From positions 564,989 through 628,988 of the forward strand of contig JBBFLE010000001.1 in the NCBI GenBank assembly GCA_037481695.1: a stretch of 64,000 nucleotides of DNA, written 5' to 3'. Position 1 is the stretch's first letter; each line of letters begins with the position of its first letter. A model generated the notes under the pieces. It worked only from the letters and a program-made list of their open reading frames with translations. It was not told the DNA's origin and searched no databases. The position numbers and the translations under genes are program-made. Shown here piece by piece: positions 43,768 to 53,153 of this stretch. Source of the stretch: a bacterium. Lineage in GTDB: Bacteria > Desulfobacterota > Desulfocorpusculales > Desulfocorpusculum.

Positions 43768-44349
43768 TCATGGCTCTCCCTCTAGCCCTATAGCCTTGGC
43801 CACCTCTCGCATGCCCTGAATGACCTCTTCTGTGAGCTGCCACACATCCATTCCCAGCATGGCTGCCCCCTTCTCTATGACCGCGCGATTTACCCCAGCA
43901 GCAAAGGCCTTGTCCTTCCATTTCTTTTTGACTGACTTGACTTCCAGATCCATCACGCTGCGAGAGGGTCTCACCAGCGCCACTGCTGTTATGAGGCCAG
44001 TGAGCTCGTCCACAGCATAGAGAACCTTCTCCATTTCTTCCCTGGGTTCCACATCGCTGCAAAGACCCCATCCATGGGAGACTATGGCCCTGATGTATTC
44101 TTGAGGCCATCCTCTTTCCTCTAGAATCTGCGGGGTCTTCTTGCAATGCTCCTGAGGATACTTCTCATAATCTAGATCGTGCACCAGCCCTATTACTGCC
44201 CATTTCTCCTCGTCTTCACCACGTCTTCGGGCCATATACCTCATCACGCCCTCAACACAAAGCGCATGTTTGATAAGACTTTCATTTCCATTGAATTCCA
44301 AAAGTAAGTTCCAGGCCTCTTCCCTGGTGGGTCTGTGCTCCGGGCTCAT
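43768..44349 (-). CDS. HD-domain hydrolase
   Basis: A 193-aa protein. The start at 44349 (MSPEHRPTREEAW) has GGGAGGAAG upstream. Metal-binding residues of the HD fold are present: IKHALCVE, the HD pair in GLVHDLDYEKYP, VSHGWG, and the aspartate in YAVDELTGLI. Family members hydrolyse nucleotides or other phosphate esters. The substrate is unknown. It is cytoplasmic. Confidence 0.86.
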   Translation of the reverse strand: MSPEHRPTREEAWNLLLEFNGNESLIKHALCVEGVMRYMARRRGEDEEKWAVIGLVHDLDYEKYPQEHCKKTPQILEERGWPQEYIRAIVSHGWGLCSDVEPREEMEKVLYAVDELTGLITAVALVRPSRSVMDLEVKSVKKKWKDKAFAAGVNRAVIEKGAAMLGMDVWQLTEEVIQGMREVAKAIGLEGEP

Positions 44350-44600
44350 TGCTCTTCCTCCCACGCATAAATGAAGCTAAACCATGATACATCAGGAATC
44401 TTAAAAGGCCCTCTTACTTTGGTCTCAGGACCCCCGAAACCCCATTTAGTCCCTATCTTTTCCCAAAAAAAATCGCTTTCCAGACACGAGTCTCTCAAAC
44501 CCAAGGCTTTCCTGACCCATGGCTGTTTGGAGTCTTTTCTAAAGCAAGAAGCGCAAGTCAAGCTTCTCCTTGGGACTTATACGGTTCATACAGTGTAGGC

Positions 44601-44614
44601 AGACTGGCCAGTCT
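44601..44614. repeat. 14-bp perfect palindrome
   Basis: AGACTGGCCAGTCT, just past the end of the 137-aa gene. It could be an operator for the HD hydrolase gene or part of a terminator, but no T-tract is present on the minus strand. The 294-bp gap around it holds no other feature. Confidence 0.35.
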
Positions 44615-44643
44615 TATTTGGTCTTGAGAGAAATTTTCTGGGT

Positions 44644-45057
44644 TCAACTCCCCCGGGATTCCTCTTCATCCAGAGTAAATTCCAGATTCCTTTCTTCCTC
44701 TGGAAGCACCACCTCGGCCTCCAGGTCCAGCTCCAAGGTGTCCTCTTCGGGGGAGATGGGTTTGGCCGCATCCCGCACATAAACCTCCACCCTCTGGTCC
44801 CTGCACAAGGCAAAGGTGTGCCCCACCGATACCTGTCCTTTCCCTTCGGCCACACCATCGGGAGTCTTTAGCCGAAGCAACCCGTAGCCCAGATCGCGCC
44901 AAACGGTTATTCCGTCGGCGTCGTGCAGTTTTACCCAAAGCTTTGGCTTGCCTTTGGCCACCCAAAGCTCGTCCGGAAATCTCTTCAGGGCTGAATCCAC
45001 ATTATCGAAAAAAAACTCGTCAGCCATCTTTTCTTGATCCTGGAGCACACGGCTCAT
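44644..45057 (-). CDS. Conserved-looking protein of unknown function (137 aa)
   Basis: A 137-aa acidic protein that I do not recognise. Its ATG at 45057 overlaps the TGA of the ACT-domain gene (ATGA), which supports its reality. An alternative start is MADEFFFDNVDSAL, ten residues in. The middle is beta-rich (LWVKLHDADGITVWRDLGYGLLRL, GHTFALCRDQRVEVYV) and the C-terminal 35 residues are mostly Glu, Asp and Leu. There is no signal peptide or membrane segment. Confidence 0.62.
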   Translation of the reverse strand: MSRVLQDQEKMADEFFFDNVDSALKRFPDELWVAKGKPKLWVKLHDADGITVWRDLGYGLLRLKTPDGVAEGKGQVSVGHTFALCRDQRVEVYVRDAAKPISPEEDTLELDLEAEVVLPEEERNLEFTLDEEESRGS

Positions 45058-45554
45058 TCGGCTTGGAACAAACTGGCCGCGCGTTCCAGGTCTTCCTCCT
45101 TCACATGCACTATGAACAGTGAACTGGCCGAGCCGCTCAGCACAGAACCATACACGTAGTCTATGTTGATACCCTCCCGTGCAAAGGCAGCGGCAGTTTC
45201 CCCCAGGCTTCCTGGCCGGTTTTCCAGAATGATAACCAACACCGGCGTAGTCTCCACAGGGTAACCGGCCTCTTCCAGGACCCTCACGGCCTGTTGGCTT
45301 TGATTCCTTTCCACCACAAAACGGATCACCGAGTAGTCTTCAGAATCCCGGATTATGGATCCGTAACTGGCTGCAGTGGCAATGCGCCGGCCTGTTAGCT
45401 CCCTGGCCTTGAGCAATCCCCGCACGTAATCCTCAGCGTTCTGGATGCTCATGCCCAGTATGTTTATGTCCTTTTCCCTAAGAAGTTGACAAAGCCCGGC
45501 CAGCTGGCCTGGGGCGTTCTTGAGAAAAGCAACTATCTGTGTCTCGCGGTACAT
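45054..45554 (-). CDS. Tandem ACT-domain protein
   Basis: A 166-aa protein with two ACT domains: residues 1-60 (VAFLKNAPGQLAGLCQLLREKDINILGMSI) and about 100-166 (VLVIILENRPGSLGETAAAFAREGINIDYVYG). ACT domains bind amino acids and often regulate enzymes. Stand-alone tandem ACT proteins sometimes bind aromatic or branched-chain amino acids. It is upstream of, and overlaps, the unknown 137-aa gene. Confidence 0.87.
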   Translation of the reverse strand: MYRETQIVAFLKNAPGQLAGLCQLLREKDINILGMSIQNAEDYVRGLLKARELTGRRIATAASYGSIIRDSEDYSVIRFVVERNQSQQAVRVLEEAGYPVETTPVLVIILENRPGSLGETAAAFAREGINIDYVYGSVLSGSASSLFIVHVKEEDLERAASLFQAE

Positions 45555-45908
45555 TCCATGCCTCCGGTGGAAGAAAAAGATATTGATGGATAATATATTA
45601 ACCAGAGATATTGAGCAAGGCCGAGTATCGGAGCTTTGGCTCTCTAAAGGCCAAGTAAATGCTGAAAAACTCTGTCAGGGGCAGCAACTTTGCCCATCAA
45701 GATGGATATTGCCGGGAAATTCCAACCAAACCTCCTTTCTTGGCCTGGGCCTGGTCTTTGGGGTTCATCACACGGGGCCGAATCAGGGAAATCACGGTGA
45801 ATTGAGCGGTCAAGAATATCCAAATCAGGAGCTACCTCCTCCATGGGGTGAGTCGTATTGACACATGGGCCCAAGGGGGTTTTAGTATGTTGCAGGATTG
45901 GAGTGAGC
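45555..45908. other. Divergent control region between the ACT gene and moaA
   Basis: A 354-bp gap with no gene. On the minus strand TTGCTC-N17-TATTAT near 45590-45620 could serve the ACT gene. On the plus strand TTGACA at 45858-45863 is followed at 17-19 bp by T-rich TTTAGTAT, a weak match for a moaA promoter. Confidence 0.4.
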
Positions 45909-46901
45909 ATGCTGATTGATCCTTTTCAGAGGGTAATAGATTATCTTCGTATTTCGGTGACGGACAGGTGCAATCTGCGGTGCCTTTACTGCATGCCGCA
46001 GGATGGGATAGAACCGCTACCTCACCAAGAGATTCTGACCTACGAGGAGATCCTGAGGGTGGCCCGGGTGGCCGTTGGGCTGGGCATCAGCAAAGTGCGT
46101 CTTACCGGTGGGGAGCCGCTGGTGCGCAGGGATCTGGAGCGCCTTGTAAGCAAGTTGGCTGGCATAGATGGCATAAGAGATCTGAGTATGACCACCAATG
46201 GTGTGCTCCTGGAACAAAGAGCCAGGTCTTTGCGAGATGCGGGCCTGAAACGTATAAACATCAGTCTGGATTCACTGAATCCTGAGCGATATAGGGCCAT
46301 AACCCGAGGCGGGGACTTGGGAAAGGTCTGGGCGGGCATACTGGCTGCCCTGGAAGCCGGCATGCACCCTGTTAAGATAAACGTGGTGGCCATGGATGAG
46401 CACAACGGAGACGAGATTCTCTCTTTCGCCAGGCTCAGCATAAGCTGGCCCATAGAGGTTCGTTTCATAGAGCGTATGCCCTTGGGTACCCAGGGCCGTT
46501 GCCAGAGTGACGGTTTTCTCTCAGCAGAGTCCATCCTGAGAAGATTGGAAGAGGCCTTCTTCTTGGAACCACTTGAGATGAGAACTGGCAATGGTCCTGC
46601 TCAGCTCTATCGCATTGAAAAAGGCCTTGGAACCATAGGCATCATCGCCCCCATGACCAGGCATTTCTGTAGCTCCTGCAATCGACTAAGACTCACCCCT
46701 GATGGCCGACTGCGGGTCTGCCTCTTCTCAGACCATGAGGTGGATATCAAGGGGCTGCTGCGATCTGGAGCATCCGACAGAATGCTCATGGAAAGAATTC
46801 AGGAGGCCATCTCCAGGAAGCCATCCCAGGGAAGCCCAGGCCCTCAGGCAGACCTTCGCGTAAAAAAGTGTGTAAGGCCCATGAGCCGAATAGGAGGTTG
46901 A
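45909..46901 (+). CDS. moaA: GTP 3',8-cyclase MoaA
   Basis: A 330-aa radical SAM enzyme that starts molybdopterin (molybdenum/tungsten pterin) synthesis by converting GTP to 3',8-cyclo-7,8-dihydro-GTP. The N-terminal cluster motif is C-x3-C-x2-C (CNLRCLYC), followed by TGGEPLVRRD. The C-terminal cluster residues are in HFCSSCNRLRL and RVCLF, and the conserved terminal Gly-Gly is the last two residues. The start at 45909 has GGAGTG upstream. Its product is needed for the AOR encoded at the left edge of the window. Confidence 0.95.
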   Translation: MLIDPFQRVIDYLRISVTDRCNLRCLYCMPQDGIEPLPHQEILTYEEILRVARVAVGLGISKVRLTGGEPLVRRDLERLVSKLAGIDGIRDLSMTTNGVLLEQRARSLRDAGLKRINISLDSLNPERYRAITRGGDLGKVWAGILAALEAGMHPVKINVVAMDEHNGDEILSFARLSISWPIEVRFIERMPLGTQGRCQSDGFLSAESILRRLEEAFFLEPLEMRTGNGPAQLYRIEKGLGTIGIIAPMTRHFCSSCNRLRLTPDGRLRVCLFSDHEVDIKGLLRSGASDRMLMERIQEAISRKPSQGSPGPQADLRVKKCVRPMSRIGG

Positions 46902-47001
46902 TGGGGCCAGGAGTCTGTTGATCCCACAGGTTCAGACCCATGAACCGAAGGCATTTGCGTCCCGCATGGCGGGTATGTAGCCGAACCAGGAGGGTGAAAG
47001 A

Positions 47002-50000
47002 ATGCTTTTGCTGGCTGACCTGCACATTCATTCCCCATATTCCCGAGCCACCTCCAGGGAATTAAGGCTGGAGACCCTGCATGTTTGGGCGCAGAAAAAG
47101 GGACTGGGCCTTGTGGGCACAGGTGACTTTACGCATCCTGCCTGGTTCAGGGAAATCCTGGAAAAGTTGGAGCCAGCAGAAGAAGGTTTTTGGCGTCTGA
47201 AACCTGAGCTGGCCGCTTCGGTGGAAGCAGAAGTGCCTCAGAGCTGCAGGTCTGAGGTGCGTTTTGTGCTACAAGGAGAAATAAGCACCATCTACAAGAA
47301 GGCTGGGCGCACCAGGAAGGTTCACCACCTGATCCTCATGCCTGACAGGATCTCAGCAGAGAAACTCATCTTGAGTTTGGAAAGAGTGGGCAATTTGAGA
47401 TCCGACGGCAGGCCCATCTTGGGTCTGGACTCCAGGGATCTCCTGGAGCTTGTATTGAATGCCTCTGAACAGAGCATCCTGATACCGGCCCACATTTGGA
47501 CTCCTTGGTTTTCGGTCTTTGGATCCAAGTCCGGCTTCGATGATCTGAACCAGTGCTATGGCGACCTCACAAGATACATAACAGCGCTGGAGACCGGGCT
47601 ATCTTCGGATCCAGCCATGAATTGGAGATGTTCCCAACTGGACTCCTATCGCCTGGTTTCCAATTCAGACGCACACTCTCCATCCCGTTTGGGGCGGGAA
47701 GCAAACCGATTGGACATTCCCATGTGTTTCTCAGGCCTCAAGAAAGCCCTCAGCACAGGGGAGGGACTCTTGGGAACATTGGAGTTTTTCCCTGAGGAAG
47801 GCAAGTACCATCTGGATGGACACAGGGAATGCGGAGTTCGAATGGAGGTCAGGGACACACTGTCCCATAATTTCCTATGCCCCTCCTGTGGGAAACCGTT
47901 GACCGTGGGAGTTCTTCACAGGGTGGAGGAGCTGGCCGATAGAGAACCAGGGACTCGCCCCGAGGGATCAAAGCCCTTTGAGCGTTTGCTGCCCCTGGAG
48001 GAAGTGCTGGGAGAACTTTTGGGCTGCAGCAGCTCGAGCCGTAAGGTGAAGGAGCTGTACAGCAAGATCCTTTCTCGCTGGGGACCGGAGATCCCCTTTT
48101 TGAGCCAGATGTCCCTGGAGGTATTGAGGGGAACATCCCTGGCCCCTCTGGCAGAAGCCTTAGACAGGATGCGAAGGGGAGAGGTGATTCTGGAAGCCGG
48201 GTTCGACGGACAGTATGGAGTGGTTCGTCTTTTCAGGCCCGGAGAAAGGAGCTCGCTGGGCGGGCAAATGAGCCTCTTGGGAGACTGGGACCGCTTTACT
48301 GATCCACCAGCGCCCCGTTATACTCCCGGGGTTAAAGAAGCAGCTCACCCATCTGTTCTTACCCCTGGGGAGACCAAAAGGCTCGAATCTCACCCACTGG
48401 ATTTGCATCAGCAGAAAGTTGTTCTCAGTTCTGAAAAGGCAATCCTGGTCATCGCAGGCCCTGGCACGGGTAAGACCAGGGCACTGACACAGAGGTTGGC
48501 TTTTTTGATAAAAAATGGTCAGGCCAAGCCTGAAGAAGTTCTGGCAATAACTTTCACACAAAAGGCTGCCCTGGAGATGCTAGAACGCTTGAGCGTACTT
48601 TTGGAGACCAACCACCTGGAGTCTGGCTTGAGTGTGAAGACCCTCCATGCTTATGGGCTTGGGCTCATAAAGAATTACTGGGACCGCATGCGCGGTGGAA
48701 CAGGTCCGATACTGGCAGACGAGCTCATGAGGAAGGATATCTTGAAAAGGGTCTTTGATTTGGGGCAGATCCAAGGCCATCCTAAATCTTACACCAGAGT
48801 TCTGGAGAGCATATCCCGTTACAAGCAGGGTCTTCTGGAACAGGAGCATGAAAGGAAGATGCTGGGAGAGCTGGTCAGGGCTTACGACCAAGAGCTGAGC
48901 CGCCAGGGAGCAGTGGATTACGAGGATCTGCTCTTGTTGCCCCTTGAGCTTTTAAGAAGAGATGAGGAGGTAAAGCGTCAGGTCACAGCAAGAATCCGGC
49001 ATCTGTTTGTGGACGAATTCCAGGACATGAATCCCATACAACTGGAGCTTCTGGGGGAGCTCATGGGCCCGCAAACCAAAGTTACCCTCATAGGAGACCC
49101 TGACCAGTCCATTTACGGATTCCGTGGAGCCAGGCCAGCCCAACTCCTGGAGTTAAAAACTCTGGTCCCTGAGGCAAAGGTCATGCTCTTGGAATTGAAT
49201 TACAGATCAACGGCCACCATTGTAGAGGCAGCCTCTGGGGTGATTTCCCATAATCCGGCTCTTTTCCCCCGAAGCATGAGGCCTTCTCGTGAAGCAGGGC
49301 CTCCTATCCAGATATGCCTTTTTGATTCCCCTGTGGCGGAGGCCATATTCGTGGCCCAGGAGATAGACAGGTTGCTGGGAGGGACAAGCCACTGGGCCAT
49401 GTTAAGGCAAAGCCCCCTGCCGCAACCGCAAGTACATCCTTTGGGCTTTGGCGATATAGCAGTTCTTTGCAGGCTCCACAGCATGCTTGCCCCCCTAGGG
49501 GAAGCCCTTGCCCGGCAGGGTATTCCATGTGAAAAAGTAGAGAGGGCCAGGGAGGAATCCCCCATGGGGCTAGGCATCCTCCTGGGAAAAATCCGTCAGA
49601 TGTTGGGCGGCCTTCCAGAAAGCTCTCCCGAAAAATGGAACCCCGAGGCTTGTTCCTCTTGCACTGGGATGATGGACTCTGGGAAAAAAGCCGGGGAGGT
49701 GATAAACCTGCTCCTCCAGGAGCTCTCAGAAAAGGAGCCGGCCATTAGGATTTATGCGGCCCGGCAGGAAAGCCAGTTCCAAAGGTTCCTTGAGTCAGCT
49801 GCCACCTGGCCTGGAGATGTGAGGGAATTCCTGGATTACTGGGTCCTCCTTTGGGAAGAGGACCATCCTCAGCCTGCTACAGACAAAGTTTCCCTGATGA
49901 CAGCCCATGCGGCCAAGGGTCTGGAGTTTCAGGTGGTCTTTGTGGTAGGGTGCGACGAGGATGTATTTCCCTTGAGGCAGCAAGGGACACTTGCCTACCT

Positions 50001-50217
50001 GGAAGAGGAGAGGAGACTCTTCTATGTTGCCATGACCAGAGCCAAAGAACTGCTTTATCTCACCACAGCAAAGAGTCGAGAGCTTCCGGGAGGGATAAAG
50101 GGTAAGGGACCTTCACGATTCCTCGAGGAGATTCCCAAAGACAAGCTCAGCAGGAGACAACCCACCTTTGGCCCCAGCCCGAATCCCGTGCAACTGAGCC
50201 TCTTCACAAACAGGTAA
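47002..50217 (+). CDS. EndoQ-like PHP endonuclease fused to UvrD/PcrA-type helicase
   Basis: A 1071-aa protein. Residues 1-425 resemble the TIGR00375/endonuclease Q family: PHP metal motifs LADLHIHSPYSRATS, GTGDFTHP, IPAHIWTPWF and SNSDAHSPSRLGREAN, then a zinc knuckle CPSCGKPLTVGVLHRVEELA near residue 293. Residues of about 465-1071 are a superfamily 1A helicase: IAGPGTGKTRAL near 486, DEFQDMNP near 670, GDPDQSIYGFRGA, LNYRST, TAHAAKGLEFQ and EERRLFYVAMTRAKE. EndoQ cuts 5' of deaminated bases and abasic sites, so a coupled nick-and-unwind repair enzyme is a reasonable inference. The ATG follows AGGAGGG. Confidence 0.9.
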   Translation: MLLLADLHIHSPYSRATSRELRLETLHVWAQKKGLGLVGTGDFTHPAWFREILEKLEPAEEGFWRLKPELAASVEAEVPQSCRSEVRFVLQGEISTIYKKAGRTRKVHHLILMPDRISAEKLILSLERVGNLRSDGRPILGLDSRDLLELVLNASEQSILIPAHIWTPWFSVFGSKSGFDDLNQCYGDLTRYITALETGLSSDPAMNWRCSQLDSYRLVSNSDAHSPSRLGREANRLDIPMCFSGLKKALSTGEGLLGTLEFFPEEGKYHLDGHRECGVRMEVRDTLSHNFLCPSCGKPLTVGVLHRVEELADREPGTRPEGSKPFERLLPLEEVLGELLGCSSSSRKVKELYSKILSRWGPEIPFLSQMSLEVLRGTSLAPLAEALDRMRRGEVILEAGFDGQYGVVRLFRPGERSSLGGQMSLLGDWDRFTDPPAPRYTPGVKEAAHPSVLTPGETKRLESHPLDLHQQKVVLSSEKAILVIAGPGTGKTRALTQRLAFLIKNGQAKPEEVLAITFTQKAALEMLERLSVLLETNHLESGLSVKTLHAYGLGLIKNYWDRMRGGTGPILADELMRKDILKRVFDLGQIQGHPKSYTRVLESISRYKQGLLEQEHERKMLGELVRAYDQELSRQGAVDYEDLLLLPLELLRRDEEVKRQVTARIRHLFVDEFQDMNPIQLELLGELMGPQTKVTLIGDPDQSIYGFRGARPAQLLELKTLVPEAKVMLLELNYRSTATIVEAASGVISHNPALFPRSMRPSREAGPPIQICLFDSPVAEAIFVAQEIDRLLGGTSHWAMLRQSPLPQPQVHPLGFGDIAVLCRLHSMLAPLGEALARQGIPCEKVERAREESPMGLGILLGKIRQMLGGLPESSPEKWNPEACSSCTGMMDSGKKAGEVINLLLQELSEKEPAIRIYAARQESQFQRFLESAATWPGDVREFLDYWVLLWEEDHPQPATDKVSLMTAHAAKGLEFQVVFVVGCDEDVFPLRQQGTLAYLEEERRLFYVAMTRAKELLYLTTAKSRELPGGIKGKGPSRFLEEIPKDKLSRRQPTFGPSPNPVQLSLFTNR

Positions 50218-50448
50218 TTGATAAAGCTATCTTCATGGAGTTTCAAGAAACTCTCTGGAAGCAGGCTCTTGTGGCTTGAATCTCCCCTTGCCTTGCCCTG
50301 GCCAGATTAAATCTGCCCTCACCATTGAGCAGGATTTCCAAATTTGGCTATTGACAATGCCAAGAAGGTCCCTGGCCTGCATTGTTCAAGACAATCTTGA
50401 CCGCACCGTCCAGGAATTTGGGAAACAGACCAAGGCCAGGCTCGGTTC

Positions 50449-51018
50449 TTAGCCTTTTGATATTATGCGCTCTATGTACTGGCCTGTTCTGGTGTCCACC
50501 TTGAGCAGATCACCCTCCTGTACAAAGAGGGGCACCTGAAGCACTGCTCCTGTTTCCAGTTTTGCCGGCTTGGTGGCACCGCTTGCCGTATCCCCTCGCA
50601 CCCCGGGCTCTGTTTCCACTACCTTTAACTCCACGAAGTTGGGAAGCTCCACCGCTATGGGTTGTCCTCGGTAAAAAAGCACCTTGACCTGGATCTGCTC
50701 TTGAAGGTACAGACGACTTTCTCCCAACTGCTCGGAGGACATGAAGAACTGCTCGTAGCTGTTGGTATCCATGAAACAGTGCTGGCCGCCTTCTTGGTAT
50801 AGAAACTGCATTTCTCTCTCTTGAAGATCAGGCCTTCCCACTTTGTCACCCGAACGAAAGGTTTCATCTCTTACAAGCCCGGTGAGAAGACTCTTGAGTC
50901 TGGTCCTTACAAATGCACCTCCCTTGCCAGGCTTCACGTGTTGAAAATCCACGATGATAAATGGTTCCCCCTGGAATTCTATCTTAAGCCCTTTTCGGAA
51001 CTCTGCGGTGGAATACAT
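50449..51018 (-). CDS. efp: Elongation factor P
   Basis: A 189-aa translation factor that rescues ribosomes stalled at polyproline. The start is MYSTAEFRKGLKIEFQG at 51018, after GGGAGA. The modifiable tip is KPGKGGAF, a lysine-type EF-P. Domain 2 and domain 3 motifs (VKVLFYRGQPIAVELPNFVELKV, KVDTRTGQYIERI) are complete. It is the last gene of the minus-strand signalling run, and its upstream leader overlaps the end of the 190-aa TPR-like gene. Confidence 0.95.
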   Translation of the reverse strand: MYSTAEFRKGLKIEFQGEPFIIVDFQHVKPGKGGAFVRTRLKSLLTGLVRDETFRSGDKVGRPDLQEREMQFLYQEGGQHCFMDTNSYEQFFMSSEQLGESRLYLQEQIQVKVLFYRGQPIAVELPNFVELKVVETEPGVRGDTASGATKPAKLETGAVLQVPLFVQEGDLLKVDTRTGQYIERIISKG

Positions 51019-51073
51019 GCTCTGGTCTCCCTCAAAAAGCTCTTTGGTGAACTTAAAGCCCAGGGCTTGTTGA

Positions 51074-51646
51074 TCAGCCTCCTGGGTTTGCTTCCTCAAC
51101 CTCTCCTTGTCTGCTGGCCATCCTGGCGTTCCTTATCCTGTGGACCATTTCCTGCAGGGACCTAAGCAGCTGACCTTGTCCGGGGGTTTGATCCCCTTGC
51201 GGGAATCGCTCCAGGTATTCCCTCAGCGTCACCTGATCTTGAGGATTCCTACTAAGCAATGTCTTATAGAGCCTCTGAGCCTCTTCCCTGTGACCCTGTC
51301 GATAGTAAAGATCAGCCAGTGTCCTGGACACCACCGGAGGCCTGGGGGGAGGTGATTTCTCCTGTCCACCCAGTCCCTGTGCTGCCTGAACCCATGTTCT
51401 TATCAGTGCATGGATCTTTGCCTGGCCCTGCGGGTCCCATCTGGCAGCTAGCTCCAACAGCTTTACCAGGGCCTTGGGCCTGGCCAGAAAGGGTAGCAGC
51501 AAATCCTTTAGCGCCTTGTAGCACTCCTCACTTGCCTGTGCCTCGGCCTCGGAAATAGCCCTTTGCAGGGCTGCTTCCCAAGAGCCCTTTTCCTTTTCGG
51601 CTTCAGTTACCTGGGCTGAAAACGGCTGCCCGATGGCCATCTCCAT
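51074..51646 (-). CDS. TPR-like helical protein
   Basis: A 190-aa protein with helical pairs and one clear tetratricopeptide unit (TLADLYYRQGHREEAQRLYKTLLSRNPQDQ near residues 108-136). Its ATG overlaps the TAA of the larger TPR gene (TAATG), implying coupled translation and a shared function. No signal peptide is seen. I do not recognise a specific family. Confidence 0.75.
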   Translation of the reverse strand: MEMAIGQPFSAQVTEAEKEKGSWEAALQRAISEAEAQASEECYKALKDLLLPFLARPKALVKLLELAARWDPQGQAKIHALIRTWVQAAQGLGGQEKSPPPRPPVVSRTLADLYYRQGHREEAQRLYKTLLSRNPQDQVTLREYLERFPQGDQTPGQGQLLRSLQEMVHRIRNARMASRQGEVEEANPGG

Positions 51647-53079
51647 TACTGACTAAGGATCTTGACCCTCTCTTCTATGTCCCGGAAGCCCTGCTCCTGC
51701 TCTTGGATCTTTCTATAAAGGATCAGGGCTTCCTTTCTTTTTCCCTGCTGTTCCAGGGTTCGAGCCAACTCATATCCGGCTTCCAGCAATTGTGCCTTGG
51801 TGGCGCCCTTACACTGGATGGCCTTGCGCAAGTAATCTATGGCTTCTGCCATTTCCCCCTTCTGCCTGTAACATAAACCCATCTCTCTGTAAGAAAAGAA
51901 AGCCATTTTGGGATGGGACGAGGCTGTTCCAAGCTCCGAGATGGCCTCATCCAGAAGACCCAACTCCTTGAAGGAAAGCCCCAGATCGTAATGGGCTTTG
52001 GCATCTTTGAGGCTTAAGGACACTTGAGGCTGGGGCTCTGAGAGCTGCCGCTGCTCAGCTTCCACCTGCTGGAGTTTTTTCAAATCCCCTGCAGCCTGGG
52101 GGTGACCCAACTTGGCCTTCTCCTGCTGGATTCTTTGGAGCCCATCTTGGGCCTCCCAACATCCCGGATCCACCCTTAAGAGCTCCAGGTAGATCTCCTC
52201 TGCTTCCTCCAAGAGCCCCTGTTCCTCATAGATCTTTGCCTCTTGGATCCTAATGGAGAATTCCTCCAAAGAGATCTCTGCCTTTTCGGCCCGGGCCTGA
52301 GAGCTTTGTTCCGGAGTCCCCACGGGCTCTTGCTGGATCTCCACCATCATTTCCCCCTGGGGGCTCTGTTGTTGCCAAGGGCTCTCTGGCCCTTCTGGAG
52401 TCGTTGGCAGGAGATCTTCCGTGGCCGTGAGTTCCCCTACCCTTTCCTTCAGGATGGCCAGTTCCCTTTGCCTTCCCTGGGAAACAAGGGACTCCTCAAG
52501 AGCCTTGGCCACTTCACACAGCTGCTGCTGCAGATGAGCCCTGGATGCCATGTCCGAGCCTTCCCGAGCTTCCTCGCTCAGCCTCACCAGCTCTTCGAAG
52601 GCCTGATTCAGGAAACCTTCGCTTCTCAAGAGCTCGATGTACTTGAGGCGGACTTCCAAGCTTGCGGGAGCCAGTTCCCCCATGCGCCTCAGGGCTCCCA
52701 GAATCTCGTGGCTCTTGCCTTTGGATTTGTAGTAGTGGATTGCTTTCTTGTACTGGGCCAGTGCATCTCCCAGTAGTCCGTTGGAAAGATAAAGCTCCGC
52801 CAGCTTGAGCAAGATCTCGGGGGATTCCTCCATCCTGAGGATGCGCCTGTATGTGGCTATGGCCCTCAGGTAAAAGCCAGCCTCGGCATGGCACTCTGCG
52901 GCCTTCACAAAAGCCTCTCGGGCCTCCTTCTTCTTACCCTTTTCCAGGAGCAGCTCTGCCAGCCTTTGGTGCAGACGTGGGTCATCAGGTCGCTCGGCGA
53001 TCTTGGCTCGAAGGGCCTCGATCTCTTGATCTTCTCCCTTCTTGGAACCCAATAATGACCAGAGTTTCTTCTTGTCCAA
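51646..53079 (-). CDS. Tetratricopeptide-repeat protein
   Basis: A 477-aa cytoplasmic protein with about eight to ten TPR units in two blocks (about 30-215 and 280-477), for example PRLHQRLAELLLEKGKKKEA, ILLKLAELYLSNGLLGDALA and FFSYREMGLCYRQKGEMAEA. The middle is Glu/Gln-rich. The only in-frame start is TTG at 53079. It follows the CheW-domain gene after 74 bp and probably acts as a scaffold in the same system. TPR proteins accompany MglA and type IV pilus signalling in other deltaproteobacteria, which is suggestive only. Confidence 0.85.
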   Translation of the reverse strand: MDKKKLWSLLGSKKGEDQEIEALRAKIAERPDDPRLHQRLAELLLEKGKKKEAREAFVKAAECHAEAGFYLRAIATYRRILRMEESPEILLKLAELYLSNGLLGDALAQYKKAIHYYKSKGKSHEILGALRRMGELAPASLEVRLKYIELLRSEGFLNQAFEELVRLSEEAREGSDMASRAHLQQQLCEVAKALEESLVSQGRQRELAILKERVGELTATEDLLPTTPEGPESPWQQQSPQGEMMVEIQQEPVGTPEQSSQARAEKAEISLEEFSIRIQEAKIYEEQGLLEEAEEIYLELLRVDPGCWEAQDGLQRIQQEKAKLGHPQAAGDLKKLQQVEAEQRQLSEPQPQVSLSLKDAKAHYDLGLSFKELGLLDEAISELGTASSHPKMAFFSYREMGLCYRQKGEMAEAIDYLRKAIQCKGATKAQLLEAGYELARTLEQQGKRKEALILYRKIQEQEQGFRDIEERVKILSQ

Positions 53080-53153
53080 ATCCCTGAATCTCCGATCCCG
53101 GGAAAAGCTTGACCCTTCTCAAGAAGGGCTCCTTTTTGCAAAAAAGCATTGTC

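Noticed and set aside
50238-50258. Hairpin GAGTTTC-AA-GAAACTC as terminator of the EndoQ-helicase gene
   Set aside because: The stem is AT-rich and is not followed by a T tract; too weak to call.
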